A program made the translations under genes and the position numbers. From Pseudorhodobacter wandonensis (GTDB lineage Bacteria > Pseudomonadota > Alphaproteobacteria > Rhodobacterales > Rhodobacteraceae), in contig NZ_LGHT01000031.1 of NCBI RefSeq assembly GCF_001202035.1, positions 124,001 through 188,000 on the forward strand: a stretch of 64,000 nt of DNA, read 5' to 3'. A model generated the notes under the pieces. That model worked only from the letters and a program-made list of their open reading frames with translations. It searched no databases and had not been told where the DNA came from. This document shows, piece by piece, positions 27,912-37,448 of the stretch (position 1 is the first letter of the stretch; each line of letters begins with the position of its first letter).

Positions 27912-29349
27912 CGGCTTTGCAATCCCCCAAGCCTGCCATCTGATCGCAGGCGAATGGACCCGCGCCGAGGCTACACTCACGCTTTCCAACCCCTCGGATG
28001 GCACGGAAATCACCACCATCGGGCGCGGCACGGCTGCCGATATTGATGCCGCCGTCACCGCCGCCCGCAGCGCCCTGACCGGCGCTTGGGGCCAAATGAC
28101 CGCAACCGAACGTGGTCGCATCCTTACCCGTCTTGGCCAGCTTATCCTGACCCGCACCGAGGAATTGGCCCAGCTAGAGGCCCGCGATGTCGGCAAACCG
28201 ATTACCCAAGCCCGCGCCGATGCCGTGGCCCTTGCCCGCTATATGGAATTTTACGGTGGCGCGGCCGATAAAATCATGGGTGAAACCATCCCTTATTTGC
28301 AGGGCTACACCGTCTATACCCTGCGCGAACCGCATGGCGTGACGGGCCATATCATCCCGTGGAATTACCCGATGCAGATCATTGGCCGCTCGGTCGGCGC
28401 AGCCTTGGCAATGGGCAATGCCTGTGTGCTGAAACCGGCCGAGGAAGCCTGCCTGACCGCCCTTGCCTTTGCCGCCTTGGCGCATGAGGCAGGCCTGCCG
28501 GCAGGTGCGCTGAACGTGGTCACCGGCTTGGGGGCCGAGGCGGGGGCCGCACTGGCCGCGCATCCGAACGTTAACCATCTGTCCTTTACCGGCTCGGTCG
28601 GTGTGGGGCGGCTTATCCAGACGGCGGCGGCGCAAAACGTGGTACCAGTCACGCTGGAATTGGGCGGTAAATCCCCGCAAATCGTGTTTGACGATGCCGA
28701 TCTTGACCGCGCTTTGCCGTTTCTGGTGAATGCGGGCATCCAGAACGCAGGCCAAACCTGCTCGGCCTCCTCCCGCATTCTGGTGCAGCGCGGTGTTTAT
28801 ACCCTGGTGCGCGACCGCATGGCCGCAGCCTATACCGCGCTGACCGTTGGCCCAGCGCCCAGCGACCCATCGGTTGGCCCGCTGATCTCGGCGCGGCAAA
28901 AGCAAATTGTGGCGGGGTTTCGGGACCAAGGCCGCGATTTGACCATCGCCGCCCAAGGTAAAATCATGGCGGATGCGCCATCTGCGGGCCATTACATCGC
29001 GCCGACCCTGTTTGATAACGTGCCGCCAAATCACCCCTTGGCCCAGCAAGAAATCTTTGGCCCAGTGCAGGTTCTTATCCCCTTTGACACCGAGGCAGAC
29101 GCGCTGGCCATCGCCAACGGCACCGAATACGGCCTCGTCGCCGCCGTCTGGACGCGCGACGGTGGCCGCCAGATGCGGCTGTCCAAGGCGCTTCACGCGG
29201 GTCAGGTTTTCGTTAACAATTACGGCGCGGGCGGCGGGGTAGAGCTGCCATTTGGTGGCACCGGCAAATCCGGCCATGGCCGCGAAAAGGGGTTTGAGGC
29301 GCTCTACGGCTTTTCCACCCTGAAAACAGTTGCAACTTGGCACGGGTAA
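27901..29349 (+). CDS. Aldehyde dehydrogenase family protein
   Basis: A 482-residue NAD(P)-dependent aldehyde dehydrogenase. The oxyanion Asn region (IIPWNYP), the general-base Glu in LELGGKSPQ (near 254) and the catalytic Cys in NAGQTCSASSRI (near 288) are all present. It overlaps the ATPase gene by 11 bases and has GGAG eight bases before its ATG. It would oxidise an aldehyde released during breakdown of the imported substrate. The substrate is not deducible. Confidence 0.9.
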   Translation: MPLSGFAIPQACHLIAGEWTRAEATLTLSNPSDGTEITTIGRGTAADIDAAVTAARSALTGAWGQMTATERGRILTRLGQLILTRTEELAQLEARDVGKPITQARADAVALARYMEFYGGAADKIMGETIPYLQGYTVYTLREPHGVTGHIIPWNYPMQIIGRSVGAALAMGNACVLKPAEEACLTALAFAALAHEAGLPAGALNVVTGLGAEAGAALAAHPNVNHLSFTGSVGVGRLIQTAAAQNVVPVTLELGGKSPQIVFDDADLDRALPFLVNAGIQNAGQTCSASSRILVQRGVYTLVRDRMAAAYTALTVGPAPSDPSVGPLISARQKQIVAGFRDQGRDLTIAAQGKIMADAPSAGHYIAPTLFDNVPPNHPLAQQEIFGPVQVLIPFDTEADALAIANGTEYGLVAAVWTRDGGRQMRLSKALHAGQVFVNNYGAGGGVELPFGGTGKSGHGREKGFEALYGFSTLKTVATWHG

Positions 29350-29353
29350 GCAC

Positions 29354-30091
29354 ATGAGATTGAAAAACAAAATCGCAGTCGTCACCGGCGCAGGGTCGGG
29401 CTTTGGCGCAGGTATCGCTGCCAAATTCGCCGCCGAGGGCGCGCATGTTATCGTCGCCGACATCAACGCCGCCGCCGCCGAGGCCGTGGCAAAATCCATC
29501 AACGGCACCGCCTTCGCCTGCGATATTTCCAGCCGCGACCAAGTGACCGCGCTGTTCGATATGGCCGAGGCCATCGGCCCCGTTGATATCGTCGTCAATA
29601 ACGCAGGCGTCACCCATCTGCCCGCGCCAACCGAAACCGTCTCGGACGCCGATTTTGACCGTATTCTCGCCATCAATATCAAGGCGATCTATCTGACAAC
29701 ACAGGCTTTTGTGCCCGCCTTCAAGGCGCGGCGCGCAGGCAATATCCTGAACATCGCCTCTACCGCAGGTGTCTCGCCGCGCCCCAACCTCAGCTGGTAC
29801 AACGCCTCCAAAGGCTGGGTCATCACCGCCACCCGTTCGCTCGCGGTTGAACTTGCCCCCTTTGGCATCCGCGTGAATGCGCTGAACCCCGTCGCGGGCG
29901 AAACGCCTCTGCTCAAATCTTTCATGGGCCAAGATACCCCTGAAATCCGCGCCAAATTCCTGTCGACCATCCCTTTAGGCCGGTTTTCCACCCCCGAAGA
30001 TATGGGCAACGCCGCCTGTTTTCTCTGCTCGGATGAGGCGTCTATGATCACCGGCATCGCGATGGAGGTGGACGGTGGTCGCTGCATATAA
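29354..30091 (+). CDS. SDR family oxidoreductase
   Basis: A 245-residue classical short-chain dehydrogenase. The cofactor motif TGAGSGFG is near residues 11-18, NNAG near 84, the catalytic Ser in IASTAG and the YNASK tetrad near 149-153, with the MEVDGGRCI C-terminus of the FabG-like group. An acidic residue (VADIN) after the second strand suggests NAD preference. The ATG at 29354 follows the ALDH stop by four bases. It overlaps the P1 peptidase gene by 17 bases, so all are one operon. Confidence 0.88.
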   Translation: MRLKNKIAVVTGAGSGFGAGIAAKFAAEGAHVIVADINAAAAEAVAKSINGTAFACDISSRDQVTALFDMAEAIGPVDIVVNNAGVTHLPAPTETVSDADFDRILAINIKAIYLTTQAFVPAFKARRAGNILNIASTAGVSPRPNLSWYNASKGWVITATRSLAVELAPFGIRVNALNPVAGETPLLKSFMGQDTPEIRAKFLSTIPLGRFSTPEDMGNAACFLCSDEASMITGIAMEVDGGRCI

Positions 30092-31106
30092 ATCCGGCCC
30101 GCGCAACCTGATTACCGATGTGGCGGGGCTAAAGGTCGGCAACGCCCAAGATCCGGTGTTGAAATCCGGTACCACGGTGCTGCTTGGCGATGCGCCCTTT
30201 ACTGCCAGCGTGCATGTGATGGGCGGCGCGCCCGGCACCCGTGAAACCGATCTTTTGGCCCCTGATAAAACCGTGGCCCAAGTTGATGCGCTGGTGCTCT
30301 CGGGCGGGTCGAGCTTTGGCCTTGATGCCTGTTCCGGCGTCACCGCAGGCCTGCGCGATGCGGGGCGGGGGCTGCGCATCGGTGCGGCGCTTATCCCCTT
30401 GGTTCCGGGTGCAATTCTGTTCGATCTGCTGAATGGCGGCGAAAAGGATTGGGTCGAAAACCCCTATGCCGCCCTTGGCCGCCGCGCCTTGGATGCGGCC
30501 ACCACCCGCTTTGATCTGGGCTCGGTCGGGGCGGGCACAGGGGCGCTGACGGCGATGCACAAAGGCGGGCTCGGCTCGTCCTCATTGGTGCTGACGGATG
30601 GCGTCACGGTCGGCGCATTGGTCGCCGCCAACCCCGTGGGCCATGTAACGACCCCCGGCGGCCGCCACTTCTGGGCCGCACCGTTTGAGCTGAATGATGA
30701 ATTCGGCGGGCTTGGCCCCGACCCTGCGGCAGGGCAGTGCGGCCCGCTGGTATCGGATAAGATCGCGGCAATGCTGGGGCCGCGCGCCAATACCACAATC
30801 GCCATTGTCGCCACCGATGCCACGCTGACCAAGGCGCAATGCCATCGCCTGTCGGTCGCCGCCCATGACGGTATCGCGCGCGCGGTTGTGCCCGCCCACA
30901 GCCCGCATGACGGCGATCTGGTCTTTGCCCTCTCTACCGGAAACGGCCCGCCTGCAAGCGATGCGGATCTGGCGCAAATCGGCCATGCCGCAGCCCTGTG
31001 CCTGTCACGTGCCATCGCCCGTGCGGTCTATGCGGCAACCCCTGCGGACGGCGATATTTTGCCCTGTTATCAACCGGTTAAAAGCGCGTCGGCAAACAAG
31101 GCCTAA
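30075..31106 (+). CDS. P1 family peptidase (DmpA/BapA-like beta-peptidyl aminopeptidase)
   Basis: A 343-residue Ntn-type hydrolase of the DmpA family. The N-terminal ITDVAGLKVGNAQD motif, the LSGGSSFGLDACSGV block (75-89) and the GLGSSS segment (165-170), near which autocatalytic cleavage exposes the nucleophilic Ser, are typical. It starts at GTG with GGAGG six bases upstream, inside the SDR gene. Family members release N-terminal L-, D- or beta-amino acids from peptides, amides or esters. Next to a peptide importer and an M20 hydrolase this suggests use of unusual peptides. Its end overlaps the convergent DadA-like gene by 29 bases. Confidence 0.87.
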   Translation: MVAAYKSGPRNLITDVAGLKVGNAQDPVLKSGTTVLLGDAPFTASVHVMGGAPGTRETDLLAPDKTVAQVDALVLSGGSSFGLDACSGVTAGLRDAGRGLRIGAALIPLVPGAILFDLLNGGEKDWVENPYAALGRRALDAATTRFDLGSVGAGTGALTAMHKGGLGSSSLVLTDGVTVGALVAANPVGHVTTPGGRHFWAAPFELNDEFGGLGPDPAAGQCGPLVSDKIAAMLGPRANTTIAIVATDATLTKAQCHRLSVAAHDGIARAVVPAHSPHDGDLVFALSTGNGPPASDADLAQIGHAAALCLSRAIARAVYAATPADGDILPCYQPVKSASANKA

Positions 31107-32316
31107 TCGCTGCATCCGGTGTGCGCCCGCCCAGCAAATCGGCCACAATCTGTGCCGTCACCGGCGCCAGCGTCAGCCCGACGTGGCCGTGACCATAGGC
31201 GTGGATTACCTCATCCCCGCCACGGCTTGCCCCGATAACCGGCAGGCTGTCGGGCATCGACGGGCGAAAGCCCAGCCACTCACGGTCAGGCACCCCAAGG
31301 TCGGGGAAAAACGCCCGTGCGCCCTCTACCAGCTTGGCAATCCGGTGGGCTGAGGCCGGGGCCTCGGTGCCACCCAATTCAACCGTGCCCGCCACGCGCA
31401 AACGCCCCTGCATCGGGCAAAAGTAAAACCCGCGCGCGGTGGGGCAGCAGGGCCGCGTCAGGCGCGGGCTGTCCATATCCCATTCCACATGATAGCCGCG
31501 CTCGGTTTCCAGCGGTATGCGGTCGCCCGCCATGCGCGCCAGCGGTTTGGAATGTGCGCCGGCCGCAATCACCACCCGTCGCGCCGTCATTTCCAGCCCG
31601 GTTCCGGTCAGCCGCACCTGACCCGCATTCCGCGCCAAGCCGTCAACCTTTGCCGTGACAAACCGCACGCCTGCGGCCCGCGCGGCTGCCTCTAACCGGC
31701 CAACCATCGCGCCCGGATCAGCGAAAAACACTGCCCTCGGAAAATAGGCTGCACCACCGGCCACAGGCGGCAAGCCCGGCTCCATCGCGGCCAATTCATC
31801 TGCGGTCAGCATCTCGACCGACACCCCCAGATCGCGCCGAAAGGCCAGATCGTTTTGTGCGCCCTTATATCCCGCCTCGGTTTCAAACAGATACATGCAG
31901 CCCCGCCGCCGCATCAAATCCTCGCCGCCAATCTCGGCGGCCAGCGCATCCCAACCGGGCAGGGCGCCCGCCATCAAACCGGCAATCGCCACCGCATTGC
32001 GCCGCGCCGCATCGGGCAGCGACTGCCGCGCAAAACGTAGCAACCACGGTGCCAATGTCGGCAGCGCTGCATGGCGGATGGACAAGGGCGAGTTGCGATC
32101 AAACAGCAACGAGGGCAGATTGCGCAGCACATCGGGCGTGCCAACCGGCTGGATCGCATAATCCGCAATCGTGCCCGCATTGCCGTAGGATGCACCCGAA
32201 CCGGGCGGGGCAGGGTCGATCACCACCACCTCATGCCCCGCATGCGCAAGGCGATGGGCAATCGCCAGCCCGATCACCCCTGCGCCAATCACTGCAATTT
32301 CGCTGCTCACCTCCAT
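31078..32316 (-). CDS. FAD-dependent oxidoreductase, DadA-like (D-amino acid dehydrogenase/oxidase family)
   Basis: A 412-residue DAO-family flavoprotein. The FAD-binding GAGVIGLAIAHRL is at residues 11-23, the YGNAG motif follows, and GFRPSMPDSLPVIG and GHGHVGLTLAPVTA mark the C-terminal FAD contact typical of DadA. It is the last gene of the GS-ALDH-FeADH operon, three bases after the Fe-ADH stop. In that company it may oxidise a gamma-glutamylated amine (PuuB-like role) rather than D-alanine. The family is clear, the substrate is inference. Confidence 0.85.
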   Translation of the reverse strand: MEVSSEIAVIGAGVIGLAIAHRLAHAGHEVVVIDPAPPGSGASYGNAGTIADYAIQPVGTPDVLRNLPSLLFDRNSPLSIRHAALPTLAPWLLRFARQSLPDAARRNAVAIAGLMAGALPGWDALAAEIGGEDLMRRRGCMYLFETEAGYKGAQNDLAFRRDLGVSVEMLTADELAAMEPGLPPVAGGAAYFPRAVFFADPGAMVGRLEAAARAAGVRFVTAKVDGLARNAGQVRLTGTGLEMTARRVVIAAGAHSKPLARMAGDRIPLETERGYHVEWDMDSPRLTRPCCPTARGFYFCPMQGRLRVAGTVELGGTEAPASAHRIAKLVEGARAFFPDLGVPDREWLGFRPSMPDSLPVIGASRGGDEVIHAYGHGHVGLTLAPVTAQIVADLLGGRTPDAAIRPCLPTRF

Positions 32317-32319
32317 GGC

Positions 32320-33480
32320 TTACATGCAGGCATCAAACAACTTGCGGGTATTTTCGCGCGTCATTTCAACAGGGTTACCACCACAAGACGGGTCTTCCAG
32401 CGCCATTTCGGTCAGCTCGTCCAGACGCGCGGCCTCAACCCCCATCGCACCAAGGTTTTCAGGGATGCCAAGGGTTTCGCGCAGGTCCATCACGGCTGCC
32501 AAAAACCCGTCAAACCCGCCACGAATGCCCAGATACCGCGCCGCCGCCTCGATTTTATCCTCAATCGCGTGGCGGTTAAATTCCAGCACCATCGGCATTA
32601 CCACCGCATTGGTCGTGCCGTGATGCGTGCCATACACCGCGCCAATCGGGTGGCTCAGGCTGTGAATCGCCCCCAACCCCTTTTGGAAGGCAACCGCCCC
32701 CATTGCTGCCGCCGACATCATATGCGCGCGCGCATCAAGGTTGTTCGGGTCGGCATAGACCAGCGGCAGGTTTTTAAACACCAAGCGCATACCTTCCAGC
32801 GCAATGCCTTGGCCCATCGGGTGGTAATGCGGGCTGCAATAGGCCTCAAGGCAATGCGCCAGCGCGTCCATACCCGTGCCTGCGGTGATGAATTTCGGCA
32901 TGCCCACCGTCAGCGCAGGGTCGCAAATCACAGCCTTCGCCATCAATCCGGGGTGCCAGATGATCTTTTTCTTATGCGTGGCCGAGTTGGTCAGCACGCT
33001 TGCCGCCCCCACCTCGGACCCCGTTCCCGCAGTCGTCGGCACAGCGATTGTGGGGTAGATTTTGCTGGCATCGGCGCGGGTCCACCAATCGCCGATATCC
33101 TCCATCTCCCACACTTCCAGCCCGTCACGCTGATCAGCCATCAGCGCAATCATCTTGCCCAGATCCAGCGCCGAGCCGCCGCCAAAGCCGATAATCCCGT
33201 CATGGCCACCGGCTTTGAACACGGCAATCCCTGCCGCCAAATTCGCCTCATTCGGGTTGGCATCAACATCAGAAAATACCGCACGGCCCAACCCGCCAGC
33301 GTCAAGAATATCCAGCGCCTGTGCCGTAATCGGCAGGCTTGCCAATGCGCGGTCGGTCACCAGCAGCGGCTTTTTGATGCCAACAGCTTTGCAATGCTGC
33401 GCCAGCTCTGCAATCCGGCCCACGCCGAACTTGATAGCGGTCGGGTAAGACCAGTTACGATTGGGGACAGAGTGGCTCAT
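32320..33480 (-). CDS. Iron-containing alcohol dehydrogenase
   Basis: A 386-residue group III (Fe-type) alcohol dehydrogenase. The nucleotide-binding GFGGGSALDLGK region is near residues 100-111 and a TTAGTGSEVG block near 150. The metal-binding histidines lie in HCLEAYCSPHYHP, HSLSHPIGAVYGTHHG and later segments. It overlaps the aldehyde dehydrogenase gene by four bases. It probably interconverts an alcohol and the aldehyde handled by that neighbour. Confidence 0.9.
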   Translation of the reverse strand: MSHSVPNRNWSYPTAIKFGVGRIAELAQHCKAVGIKKPLLVTDRALASLPITAQALDILDAGGLGRAVFSDVDANPNEANLAAGIAVFKAGGHDGIIGFGGGSALDLGKMIALMADQRDGLEVWEMEDIGDWWTRADASKIYPTIAVPTTAGTGSEVGAASVLTNSATHKKKIIWHPGLMAKAVICDPALTVGMPKFITAGTGMDALAHCLEAYCSPHYHPMGQGIALEGMRLVFKNLPLVYADPNNLDARAHMMSAAAMGAVAFQKGLGAIHSLSHPIGAVYGTHHGTTNAVVMPMVLEFNRHAIEDKIEAAARYLGIRGGFDGFLAAVMDLRETLGIPENLGAMGVEAARLDELTEMALEDPSCGGNPVEMTRENTRKLFDACM

Positions 33481-34865
33481 TTCGTCACCTTCTTAAGATG
33501 GTAGGATTTAGGGCGGGTTACAGAATAGAACCCGAGATAAGACAGCGATCCGCCGCGGCCGGTATCTTTGCACCCGGTCCAGCACAGCGCGGGGTCAAGG
33601 TAGTCGCAGCGGTTCATGAACACCGTGCCGGTTTCAACCTGCGCGCCAATCGCGGCGGCGGCCTCGGCATCTTTTGTCCAAATCGAACATGTCAGGCCGT
33701 AAGGGCTGTCATTCATAAGGGTTATCGCCTCGTCGTCGCCGGAAACTTTCATAATTCCAACTACGGGGCCAAAACTTTCCTCTTTCATCACCCGCATCGA
33801 GTGATCAACATTTACCAAAATCTGCGGCGCCAGATAGGCCCCGCCATCATCAGCCGGAAACAGCGCAGGGTCGATCAGCGGCTTGGCCCCTGCGGCCACA
33901 GCCTCGGCCACTTGGTCGCGCACCACAGCGGCAAAGCGTTTGTTGGCCATTGGCCCGATTGTGCTGCCTGCCTCAAACGGGTTGCCCAGAGTCAGGCCTT
34001 TTACCCAAGCCACCGACTTTTCGACAAAGGCATCATACAGGCTTTCATGCACGTAAATCCGCTCAATCCCGCAGCAGCACTGGCCCGCGTTGAACATCGC
34101 GCCGTCCATCAGGCTATCCACCGCCGCATCCAGATCGGCATCGGCCCGCACATAGCCCGGATCTTTGCCGCCCAGTTCCAGCCCGAGGCCGGTAAACGTA
34201 CCCGCAGCCGCCTTTTCCATCGCCACACCGCCGCCAACCGAACCGGTGAAATTGACAAAATTGAACGCGCGGGTCGCGATCAGATGTTCGGTCGTGGCAT
34301 GGTCCAGCACCACATTCTGGAACACGTCTTCCGGCACACCCGCCGCATGAAAGGCCTGCGCCAGACGCTCGCCCACCAACAGGGTCTGGCTGGCATGTTT
34401 CAACACAACCGTGTTGCCCGCGATTAGGGCAGGGGCCAAAGTGTTGATCGTGGTCAGATACGGATAGTTCCACGGGGCGACGATAAACACCACGCCTACA
34501 GCCTCACGTGCCAGCATCCGTTTGAAACCGGCACTGTCCTCGATCACCTCGGGCGCCAAGGTTTTTTCTGCAATATCAGCCATATAGTTCGTGCGGTCAT
34601 GCACGCCGCCAAACTCGCCACCATAGCGGGTGGGACGGCCCATTTGCCATGCCAGTTCCTCAACCAGCGTATCCTTGATCTTGTCCAGCTCGGCCACGCC
34701 CGCTTTGACCAAGGCGATCCGTTCCACCAGCGGTCGCGCCGCCCACGCCTTTTGGGCAGCCCGCGCGCGGGCCGCTGCGGCCACGGCCTGCTCTTGGGTC
34801 AGGGGCGTGCGGCTGGCGTAAGTGCTGCCATCCACAGGGGAAATCAAGGAAATCGCTTTGGTCAT
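33477..34865 (-). CDS. Aldehyde dehydrogenase family protein
   Basis: A 462-residue aldehyde dehydrogenase with APWNYP (cofactor/oxyanion Asn), LELGGKDPGYV (general-base Glu) and NAGQCCCGIERI, in which a run of three cysteines covers the catalytic position. It shares the amine-catabolism operon with the glutamine-synthetase-like gene 84 bases upstream and the Fe-ADH gene that it overlaps by four bases. By analogy with PuuC it would oxidise an aminoaldehyde. Confidence 0.9.
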   Translation of the reverse strand: MTKAISLISPVDGSTYASRTPLTQEQAVAAAARARAAQKAWAARPLVERIALVKAGVAELDKIKDTLVEELAWQMGRPTRYGGEFGGVHDRTNYMADIAEKTLAPEVIEDSAGFKRMLAREAVGVVFIVAPWNYPYLTTINTLAPALIAGNTVVLKHASQTLLVGERLAQAFHAAGVPEDVFQNVVLDHATTEHLIATRAFNFVNFTGSVGGGVAMEKAAAGTFTGLGLELGGKDPGYVRADADLDAAVDSLMDGAMFNAGQCCCGIERIYVHESLYDAFVEKSVAWVKGLTLGNPFEAGSTIGPMANKRFAAVVRDQVAEAVAAGAKPLIDPALFPADDGGAYLAPQILVNVDHSMRVMKEESFGPVVGIMKVSGDDEAITLMNDSPYGLTCSIWTKDAEAAAAIGAQVETGTVFMNRCDYLDPALCWTGCKDTGRGGSLSYLGFYSVTRPKSYHLKKVTK

Positions 34866-34949
34866 TTCATCCTCATCAAAAACGTAGGTCTTGTGGCCAT
34901 TTGGCCAGATATCTGCGCCGCGCGGCAGGCTTTGGCAATGCCGAAACGC

Positions 34950-36329
34950 TTAGGCGCGTTCCATCAGGCGCGCGAGTTCAATGTCGGTCACCACGCGGTT
35001 ATGCTCGGATACTTCCCACATTGCTGCATGGTGGTAATGGTCGATCACATCATCGCCAAAGGCCGCGCGCAGCATGGTCGATTTGTGCATCCGTTTGGCC
35101 GCCTCGTCCAACGTCGCGGGCAGGGTGCGCACATTTTCCGCCTGATACATATCGCCGGTCAGTTCGGGTTCCAGCGGCAGCTTGCGCTCTATCCCGTCCA
35201 GCCCCGCAGCCAACAGCGCGGCCATCGCCAAATAGGGGTTCAGGTCGGCCCCGCCAATCCGGCATTCGACACGCACGCCTTTGGTGCCTTCGCCGCAAAC
35301 ACGGAAACCGGCAGTGCGGTTATCGCGGCTCCACACGGCCTTTGTGGGCGCAAACATGCCCACGGTAAACCGCTTGTAGCTGTTCACATAGGGCGCCAGA
35401 AACGCGGTAATATCGCCGATATGTTCCAACTGCCCCGCCAGAAAATGCTTCATCAGGTCAGACATGCCATGCGCGTCGGAACTATCCTGAAACGCGGGCG
35501 TAGATCCGGCCCAAAGCGACTGATGCACATGGCTGGATGACCCCGCGCGGCGATGGTTATATTTCGCCATGAATGTCACCGAATGGCCCTTGGCCCAAGC
35601 GATTTCTTTGGTCGCCTGTTTGGTAATCACATGATTGTCGGCCGTATCCAGCGCGTCGGAATAGCGGATGTTGATCTCTTCTTGCCCCGCATCGGCCTCA
35701 CCTTTGGAACATTCCACCGGAATGCCCGCGCCATACAGCCCGTTGCGCAAGGCCCGCATCACGGCCTCTTCCTTGGTGGTCTGAAACAGCTGGTAATCCT
35801 CGTTATGCGGCGAGATTACCTGCAAATCGCGGATCTGGCCCGTTTTCTGATACCCATCGCGCAAGGAATCGTAAGAGTTTTCAAATAGATAAAACTCCAA
35901 TTCAGTCGCCATCATCGCGTCAAAGCCCATCGCCTTGGCCCGCGCGACCTGCGCCTGCAATATGGCGCGCGGCGAATGCGGCACGGGCGCGTGGGTGTGA
36001 TGATCCAGCAGATCGCATAGCACCAGCGCTGTACCCTCCAGCCACGGCACAACGCGCAGCGTGGCCATATCGGCCTTCATCACATAATCGCCATAACCCG
36101 CCTGCCACGAGGTCGATTTATACCCCTGAACGGTATTCATCTCCATATCGGTGGCAATCAGATAGTTGCAGCAATGGGTTTCCTGCCAGGCACTGTCGAT
36201 AAAATTCTGCACATGAAAGCGCTTGCCAACCAAACGGCCTTGCATGTCAATTGCGGCCACCATCACGGTGTCGATGTCACCTTTTGTGGCCGCGGCTTTC
36301 AACGCGTCTAAGGTCAAATTTCCCGGCAT
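34950..36329 (-). CDS. Glutamine synthetase family protein (gamma-glutamyl-amine ligase type, PuuA-like)
   Basis: A 459-residue member of the glutamine synthetase superfamily: N-terminal beta-grasp domain, then catalytic domain with MMATELEFYLF (metal-binding Glu), KYNHRRAGSSSHVHQSLW (equivalent of the NGSGMHxH loop) and NRTAGFRVCG. The sequence departs from canonical GlnA at the last loop, as in PuuA-type enzymes that join glutamate to amines. The ATG at 36329 has a G-rich box 6-10 bases upstream. It heads the operon with ALDH, Fe-ADH and a DadA-like oxidase, a set resembling gamma-glutamylated amine breakdown. Confidence 0.85.
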   Translation of the reverse strand: MPGNLTLDALKAAATKGDIDTVMVAAIDMQGRLVGKRFHVQNFIDSAWQETHCCNYLIATDMEMNTVQGYKSTSWQAGYGDYVMKADMATLRVVPWLEGTALVLCDLLDHHTHAPVPHSPRAILQAQVARAKAMGFDAMMATELEFYLFENSYDSLRDGYQKTGQIRDLQVISPHNEDYQLFQTTKEEAVMRALRNGLYGAGIPVECSKGEADAGQEEINIRYSDALDTADNHVITKQATKEIAWAKGHSVTFMAKYNHRRAGSSSHVHQSLWAGSTPAFQDSSDAHGMSDLMKHFLAGQLEHIGDITAFLAPYVNSYKRFTVGMFAPTKAVWSRDNRTAGFRVCGEGTKGVRVECRIGGADLNPYLAMAALLAAGLDGIERKLPLEPELTGDMYQAENVRTLPATLDEAAKRMHKSTMLRAAFGDDVIDHYHHAAMWEVSEHNRVVTDIELARLMERA

Positions 36330-36475
36330 GTCGCACCCCCAATTGGTCCAAATCTGAAAGTTAGGCGGCAAACCTGCCCATGCCTTAAAGGCACGAACCT
36401 AACCAGTTGGTCAAAAAGCTAGCGCGGCGCCAACAGCAAGGCTAGCCCCCAATTTCACCTACAGTGCGAATTCGG

Positions 36476-37408
36476 TCAATAACCAAGGCTCCGGTCAACC
36501 AAATGCACAAATGGCAGGCCCGCCTCACCGCGCCTGATGTTTTCGACAACCACCCGCGAGGCCGAATTGGGGCGGGTCTCGGCTGCGACATGCGGCGTAA
36601 CTGTCACGCGGGGATGCGCCCAGAACGGGTGGCCCGCCGGCAAAGGCTCTTGTCGAAACACATCCAGCGTCGCATGGCCAATCGCGCCCGTGTCCAAGGC
36701 CGCAAGCAGCGCCGCATCGTCAATCAAATGCCCGCGGCCGGGGTTCAGGATCGCGGCCCCACGCGCAGGCCAAGCCAGACTTTCGGCGTTCAATATGTTC
36801 TCGGTCTCGGGCGTTTTGGGCAAAAGCAACACGACAATCTCGGCCCCCGTCAAAGCGGATTGCAGGCCTTGGTCACCGTGAAACGTCTCTAGCCCCGCCA
36901 CTGCTTTGGCAGTCCGGCTCCAGCCCCGAACCTTGAACCCGATGCCTTGCAGTGCCACAGCACAGGCCTGACCCAAAGCACCCAAACCCAGCACCGTCAC
37001 CGCGCGTTCGGCGGCAATCGGCGGGCAGGTTGGGTCCCATTTATGCGTGGGGTTGATGATGTGGCGGTCCATCCCCAAATGATGGCGCAAACTGTGGCCA
37101 AGCACCCATTCAACCATCCCGGCAGTCAACGCAGGGTCAACCATGCGGCACAGCGGTTGGGTTAGGGTTTGGTTGGTCACAATCCTCTCAACCCCTGCCC
37201 ACAGGTTCAAAACCGCTTTGCAACGCGTGAAAGGGGTGAAATCCTGTATCTCGCCGCCGGGGGCAAAAACGATGTAATCGACCAAATCGGGGGCAGGGCA
37301 ATCGGCCCCTACATCGGCCTGAAGGCCTGCCTCGGCCAAGGCCGCGCGCAAGGGCCCCTCATATTTGGGCCAAAGTGCCTGACCAGCCGCAAAATAAACA
37401 TTGATCAT
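36476..37408 (-). CDS. ghrA: Glyoxylate/hydroxypyruvate reductase A
   Basis: A 310-residue D-2-hydroxyacid dehydrogenase. The NAD(P)-binding GLGALGQACA lies near residue 140, LLPKTPETENILN follows, and the catalytic Arg, Glu and His (LNPGRGHLID, FRQEPLPAGHPFWAHPRV) are present. Length and the IVFAPGGEIQDF N-terminal part match GhrA. The ATG at 37408 has AGGG upstream. A GTG three codons earlier is possible. It appears to be a single-gene unit between the amine operon and the rod-shape operon. Confidence 0.9.
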   Translation of the reverse strand: MINVYFAAGQALWPKYEGPLRAALAEAGLQADVGADCPAPDLVDYIVFAPGGEIQDFTPFTRCKAVLNLWAGVERIVTNQTLTQPLCRMVDPALTAGMVEWVLGHSLRHHLGMDRHIINPTHKWDPTCPPIAAERAVTVLGLGALGQACAVALQGIGFKVRGWSRTAKAVAGLETFHGDQGLQSALTGAEIVVLLLPKTPETENILNAESLAWPARGAAILNPGRGHLIDDAALLAALDTGAIGHATLDVFRQEPLPAGHPFWAHPRVTVTPHVAAETRPNSASRVVVENIRRGEAGLPFVHLVDRSLGY

Positions 37409-37448
37409 CGCGTTCACCCTTAGCCTGTTCTTTGCCAGACCGCCGTAT

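Noticed and set aside
28174-29682. 502-codon minus-strand ORF opposite aldehyde dehydrogenase and SDR
   Set aside because: Antisense shadow spanning two well-supported genes.
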